Assembly (NCBI RefSeq): GCF_021869535.1
Contig: NW_026262679.1
Location: forward strand, 43,632,426-43,696,425
Origin: Mytilus californianus
Lineage: Eukaryota > Mollusca > Bivalvia > Mytilida > Mytilidae
Reading direction: 5' to 3'
Length of the DNA: 64,000 bases
Part shown: piece after piece, positions 58,149 to 64,000 of the stretch
Numbering within the stretch: position 1 is the stretch's first letter
Layout: the number at the start of each line of letters is the position of its first letter
Notes under the pieces: model-generated
What the model was told of the DNA's origin: nothing
What the model saw: the letters and a program-made list of their open reading frames with translations, nothing else
The model's database searches: none
Translations under genes and position numbers: made by a program

Positions 58149-61100
58149 GGTCCGAGTACACAGTTATTTCGTAGTGCATTTCTTTTAGACAATAAATGAA
58201 AATTAAAAAAATCCCACCTGCGCTTTCTCAATAATATTTTTACAGTGTGTTGTACTACTTTTGGGACAAATTATATCAAAATTATAGAAAACTTCATCGG
58301 CTCTAACTCAAAATATGGACAATTTCATGTTAAGGGGGTCTTCAAATCTTTTGACAGCTTCCGAAGTGCTAATTTTTAACATTTTTCAGCTGGACCAAAT
58401 CACTACTTCACTTTAAAATTCATGACCCAAATTTTTTTACAGTGTCATTTCACCCCCCTACTTACTATTTGAGTCATAAAACATGGAGAAATAAATTTGG
58501 AAGGGGTATAAAAAAAATCAACAAGTAACACACTGTCCACACTAGGGACTATATTCGTGGACAACGAAAATCAAAGGACGATAACTGTGTACCCGGACCT
58601 AATAGGGTAGAAAAAGTTGACCAATCTTAATGAAACTTGGTATGACCAAAGCTTATTAAATTATAAGACTGCTTACAAAGTTTCATGGCAATAGGATATA
58701 TATTATAGACAATATGACTAATTCTATATTCAACTTTGCGTGTTAAATTTAGACATTAAAATTGAAAATTTTCAACTATCAACATTTGGGGCTTAAAAAA
58801 TTAAAATATTGGAAAAAAATACTTTTGAAATGCCTTAATATATAATATATTATGTATTAAAAGCAATAGAGTACTCATTTGATTTATCAGACTTATCATA
58901 ATTATTAAAAAGTCAAATTTATATGAGCCTGTGGCTAAAAATGGAGGTTTTCCAATGAAGGGGGGCCTTACATGAAGATGTAATATTTTCCAGCAATTTT
59001 AAATTTGTAAAGCTTTTTGGTTATAAATAATCCTTACATATGTATTTAATGTACTTTAAATGGAAAGAAAACTTACAAATAACATATCACATTAGTTTAA
59101 AAGGGTCTTAGGCCAAGTAAGACTGAAAATAATTTAGGGTCAATTTAGGCCGTATCACATATTTACATTTAAAAATGCATATTGAAGCTATAGGAAATAA
59201 AATTTTGTGTCTTTTCTATCATTTCTATACTCAGGTGACATGATACAATAAATCTGAGCACAAAAAGACTCTTGCATTCAACTTTTTTTGCAGACAGTAT
59301 GGTCTGATACAAAGATTTTTCACTTTTAAGTGAAAAACATGCATGCAATTTTAGTCTCAACAGGCTTATATTTGAACCACTTGCTATCCTACAGAAGAAA
59401 AGAAAGATATTATGTGACATAAAACAGGTACAAAAGACATTGTTAAGTGCTTTTTATACAAATTTAGTGAGGTCTTTATAATGGACTTCAACTTTTATGT
59501 TCCAAGCTCCTCACATTTAACTTGATGCAAACAGGGCGTTAGACGAGGATCATATATACAACACATTTTGCACATATTGTCTGAGATAATCTTCTTTTCT
59601 GTAGATTCAGAGTTCACAAATGAGTAATACAACTGGATTGAAGCATAGAAACACAAATATTGACACATAAAAACCTGTCAGATAGAAAGTCAGAATGCCA
59701 CTTATGCATCAAAATTGAAAAAGCTATGAAATGCTTATTTTGACCATAAAATGCCAAAATTGGTCATTTTTGCAGAAATTCTATCAAATAAAAGTTTAAA
59801 TCCTTTAGTTTTATGCTATTTGATAAATTGACACCATCAAATCATTCAGGGAAGTTGCCAAAGTACAGATTCTATATTTCCTGATTTCACCTCTTAGGTC
59901 CGAGTACACAGTTATTTCGTAGTGCATTTCTTTTAGACAATAAATGAAAATTAAAAAAATCCCACCTGCGCTTTCTCAATAATATTTTTACAGTGTGTTG
60001 TACTACTTTTGGGACAAATTATATCAAAATTATAGAAAACTTCATCGGCTCTAACTCAAAATATGGACAATTTCATGTTAAGGGGGTCTTCAAATCTTTT
60101 GACAGCTTCCGAAGTGCTAATTTTTAACATTTTTCAGCTGGACCAAATCACTACTTCACTTTAAAATTCATGACCCAAATTTTTTTACAGTGTCATTTCA
60201 CCCCCCTACTTACTATTTGAGTCATAAAACATGGAGAAATAAATTTGGAAGGGGTATAAAAAAAATCAACAAGTAACACACTGTCCACACTAGGGACTAT
60301 ATTCGTGGACAACGAAAATCAAAGGACGATAACTGTGTACCCGGACCTAATAGGGTAGAAAAAGTTGACCAATCTTAATGAAACTTGGTATGACCAAAGC
60401 TTATTAAATTATAAGACTGCTTACAAAGTTTCATGGCAATAGGATATATATTATAGACAATATGACTAATTCTATATTCAACTTTGCGTGTTAAATTTAG
60501 ACATTAAAATTGAAAATTTTCAACTATCAACATTTGGGGCTTAAAAAATTAAAATATTGGAAAAAAATACTTTTGAAATGCCTTAATATATAATATATTA
60601 TGTATTAAAAGCAATAGAGTACTCATTTGATTTATCAGACTTATCATAATTATTAAAAAGTCAAATTTATATGAGCCTGTGGCTAAAAATGGAGGTTTTC
60701 CAATGAAGGGGGGCCTTACATGAAGATGTAATATTTTCCAGCAATTTTAAATTTGTAAAGCTTTTTGGTTATAAATAATCCTTACATATGTATTTAATGT
60801 ACTTTAAATGGAAAGAAAACTTACAAATAACATATCACATTAGTTTAAAAGGGTCTTAGGCCAAGTAAGACTGAAAATAATTTAGGGTCAATTTAGGCCG
60901 TATCACATATTTACATTTAAAAATGCATATTGAAGATATAGGAAATAAAATTTTGTGTCTTTTCTATCATTTCTATACTCAGGTGACATGATACAATAAA
61001 TCTGAGCACAAAAAGACTCTTGCATTCAACTTTTTTTGCAGACAGTATGGTCTGATACAAAGATTTTTCACTTTTAAGTGAAAAACATGCATGCAATTTT

Positions 61101-64000
61101 AGTCTCAACAGGCTTATATTTGAACCACTTGCTATCCTACAGAAGAAAAGAAAGATATTATGTGACATAAAACAGGTACAAAAGACATTGTTAAGTGCTT
61201 TTTATACAAATTTAGTGAGGTCTTTATAATGGACTTCAACTTTTATGTTCCAAGCTCCTCACATTTAACTTGATGCAAACAGGGCGTTAGACGAGGATCA
61301 TATATACAACACATTTTGCACATATTGTCTGAGATAATCTTCTTTTCTGTAGATTCAGAGTTCACAAATGAGTAATACAACTGGATTGAAGCATAGAAAC
61401 ACAAATATTGACACATAAAAACCTGTCAGATAGAAAGTCAGAATGCCACTTATGCATCAAAATTGAAAAAGCTATGAAATGCTTATTTTGACCATAAAAT
61501 GCCAAAATTGGTCATTTTTGCAGAAATTCTATCAAATAAAAGTTTAAATCCTTTAGTTTTATGCTATTTGATAAATTGACACCATCAAATCATTCAGGGA
61601 AGTTGCCAAAGTACAGATTCTATATTTCCTGATTTCACCTCTTAGGTCCGAGTACACAGTTATTTCGTAGTGCATTTCTTTTAGACAATAAATGAAAATT
61701 AAAAAAATCCCACCTGCGCTTTCTCAATAATATTTTTACAGTGTGTTGTACTACTTTTGGGACAAATTATATCAAAATTATAGAAAACTTCATCGGCTCT
61801 AACTCAAAATATGGACAATTTCATGTTAAGGGGGTCTTCAAATCTTTTGACAGCTTCCGAAGTGCTAATTTTTAACATTTTTCAGCTGGACCAAATCACT
61901 ACTTCACTTTAAAATTCATGACCCAAATTTTTTTACAGTGTCATTTCACCCCCCTACTTACTATTTGAGTCATAAAACATGGAGAAATAAATTTGGAAGG
62001 GGTATAAAAAAAATCAACAAGTAACACACTGTCCACACTAGGGACTATATTCGTGGACAACGAAAATCAAAGGACGATAACTGTGTACCCGGACCTAATA
62101 GGGTAGAAAAAGTTGACCAATCTTAATGAAACTTGGTATGACCAAAGCTTATTAAATTATAAGACTGCTTACAAAGTTTCATGGCAATAGGATATATATT
62201 ATAGACAATATGACTAATTCTATATTCAACTTTGCGTGTTAAATTTAGACATTAAAATTGAAAATTTTCAACTATCAACATTTGGGGCTTAAAAAATTAA
62301 AATATTGGAAAAAAATACTTTTGAAATGCCTTAATATATAATATATTATGTATTAAAAGCAATAGAGTACTCATTTGATTTATCAGACTTATCATAATTA
62401 TTAAAAAGTCAAATTTATATGAGCCTGTGGCTAAAAATGGAGGTTTTCCAATGAAGGGGGGCCTTACATGAAGATGTAATATTTTCCAGCAATTTTAAAT
62501 TTGTAAAGCTTTTTGGTTATAAATAATCCTTACATATGTATTTAATGTACTTTAAATGGAAAGAAAACTTACAAATAACATATCACATTAGTTTAAAAGG
62601 GTCTTAGGCCAAGTAAGACTGAAAATAATTTAGGGTCAATTTAGGCCGTATCACATATTTACATTTAAAAATGCATATTGAAGCTATAGGAAATAAAATT
62701 TTGTGTCTTTTCTATCATTTCTATACTCAGGTGACATGATACAATAAATCTGAGCACAAAAAGACTCTTGCATTCAACTTTTTTTGCAGACAGTATGGTC
62801 TGATACAAAGATTTTTCACTTTTAAGTGAAAAACATGCATGCAATTTTAGTCTCAACAGGCTTATATTTGAACCACTTGCTATCCTACAGAAGAAAAGAA
62901 AGATATTATGTGACATAAAACAGGTACAAAAGACATTGTTAAGTGCTTTTTATACAAATTTAGTGAGGTCTTTATAATGGACTTCAACTTTTATGTTCCA
63001 AGCTCCTCACATTTAACTTGATGCAAACAGGGCGTTAGACGAGGATCATATATACAACACATTTTGCACATATTGTCTGAGATAATCTTCTTTTCTGTAG
63101 ATTCAGAGTTCACAAATGAGTAATACAACTGGATTGAAGCATAGAAACACAAATATTGACACATAAAAACCTGTCAGATAGAAAGTCAGAATGCCACTTA
63201 TGCATCAAAATTGAAAAAGCTATGAAATGCTTATTTTGACCATAAAATGCCAAAATTGGTCATTTTTGCAGAAATTCTATCAAATAAAAGTTTAAATCCT
63301 TTAGTTTTATGCTATTTGATAAATTGACACCATCAAATCATTCAGGGAAGTTGCCAAAGTACAGATTCTATATTTCCTGATTTCACCTCTTAGGTCCGAG
63401 TACACAGTTATTTCGTAGTGCATTTCTTTTAGACAATAAATGAAAATTAAAAAAATCCCACCTGCGCTTTCTCAATAATATTTTTACAGTGTGTTGTACT
63501 ACTTTTGGGACAAATTATATCAAAATTATAGAAAACTTCATCGGCTCTAACTCAAAATATGGACAATTTCATGTTAAGGGGGTCTTCAAATCTTTTGACA
63601 GCTTCCGAAGTGCTAATTTTTAACATTTTTCAGCTGGACCAAATCACTACTTCACTTTAAAATTCATGACCCAAATTTTTTTACAGTGTCATTTCACCCC
63701 CCTACTTACTATTTGAGTCATAAAACATGGAGAAATAAATTTGGAAGGGGTATAAAAAAAATCAACAAGTAACACACTGTCCACACTAGGGACTATATTC
63801 GTGGACAACGAAAATCAAAGGACGATAACTGTGTACCCGGACCTAATAGGGTAGAAAAAGTTGACCAATCTTAATGAAACTTGGTATGACCAAAGCTTAT
63901 TAAATTATAAGACTGCTTACAAAGTTTCATGGCAATAGGATATATATTATAGACAATATGACTAATTCTATATTCAACTTTGCGTGTTAAATTTAGACAT
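58149..64000. repeat. Tandem array of a 1748-bp unit (more than 3.3 copies, continues past the window)
   Basis: Units start at 58149, 59897, 61645 and 63393, each with GGTCCGAGTACACAGTTAT. The units look almost identical; one difference is GAAGCTATAGG (units 1 and 3) versus GAAGATATAGG (unit 2). Each unit contains GGTCCGAGTACACAGTTAT and, 432 bp further, its inverted partner ATAACTGTGTACCCGGACC (58581-58599 in unit 1). An 83-codon minus-strand frame (59169-59420 and equivalents) recurs in each unit, with one residue differing (Ser or Ile); it has no known domain and is probably not a gene. Near-identity means recent amplification or ongoing homogenisation. Confidence 0.95.

Noticed and set aside
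59169..59420. A conserved 83-residue protein repeated in each 1748-bp unit
   Set aside because: Its conservation simply follows from near-identical units; no domain or start context.

Overview
The window looks like AT-rich nuclear DNA from a bivalve mollusc, most probably a mussel (Mytilus or a close relative). This rests on the intron/exon structure, the lack of prokaryotic gene order, and the many interspersed repeats whose ends I recognise as typical of mussel genomes, such as the 3-prime tail reading GGATAGTTGTCTCATTGGC and the GCGTC-ACTGATGAG ribozyme element. The species is inferred; no database was searched.

Genes. One real protein-coding gene can be supported. It lies on the minus strand, and seven coding exons run from 38018 down to 24080. 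All six exon junctions have GT/AG borders and matching phases. The product is at least 780 residues long. It has a probable N-myristoylation start (MGLCGSK), an acidic linker, a transglutaminase-like domain of the kyphoscoliosis-peptidase (KY)/hillarin type with its C-terminal domain, and an alpha-helical C-terminal region. The three positions expected to carry the catalytic Cys-His-Asp triad read Lys, Ser and His, so it looks like a pseudoenzyme. The last exon(s) were not found.

Layout. 1-3350: a decayed Penelope-like reverse-transcriptase element with its 3-prime tail. 3351-16950: mostly fragments of such tails, a second reverse-transcriptase copy split by an 838-bp DNA transposon (6297-7134), a tRNA-like SINE in inverted halves (about 11255-11448) and a 160-bp tandem-repeat element (13912-14596). 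17489-23165: a chain of TTAA-flanked terminal-inverted-repeat elements set end to end, one of them 4.6 kb. 23370-38018: the KY-like gene, with introns full of repeats, including a hammerhead ribozyme copy, a ribozyme-element body and two TTAA elements sharing one TTAA. 38019-48934: minisatellites, an unrecognised coding-like fragment, a second hammerhead ribozyme next to a SINE, and long stretches with nothing recognisable. 48935-58148: degenerate 165-bp tandem repeats, a long inverted copy of the first element's 3-prime tail, a long hairpin element and more small elements. 58149-64000: a nearly perfect tandem array of a 1748-bp unit that runs off the end of the window.

The most interesting signals are the hammerhead ribozymes, the TTAA element chain, the 1748-bp array whose edge coincides with an inverted repeat, the clean 838-bp insertion with a 6-bp target duplication, and the catalytically dead KY-like protein.
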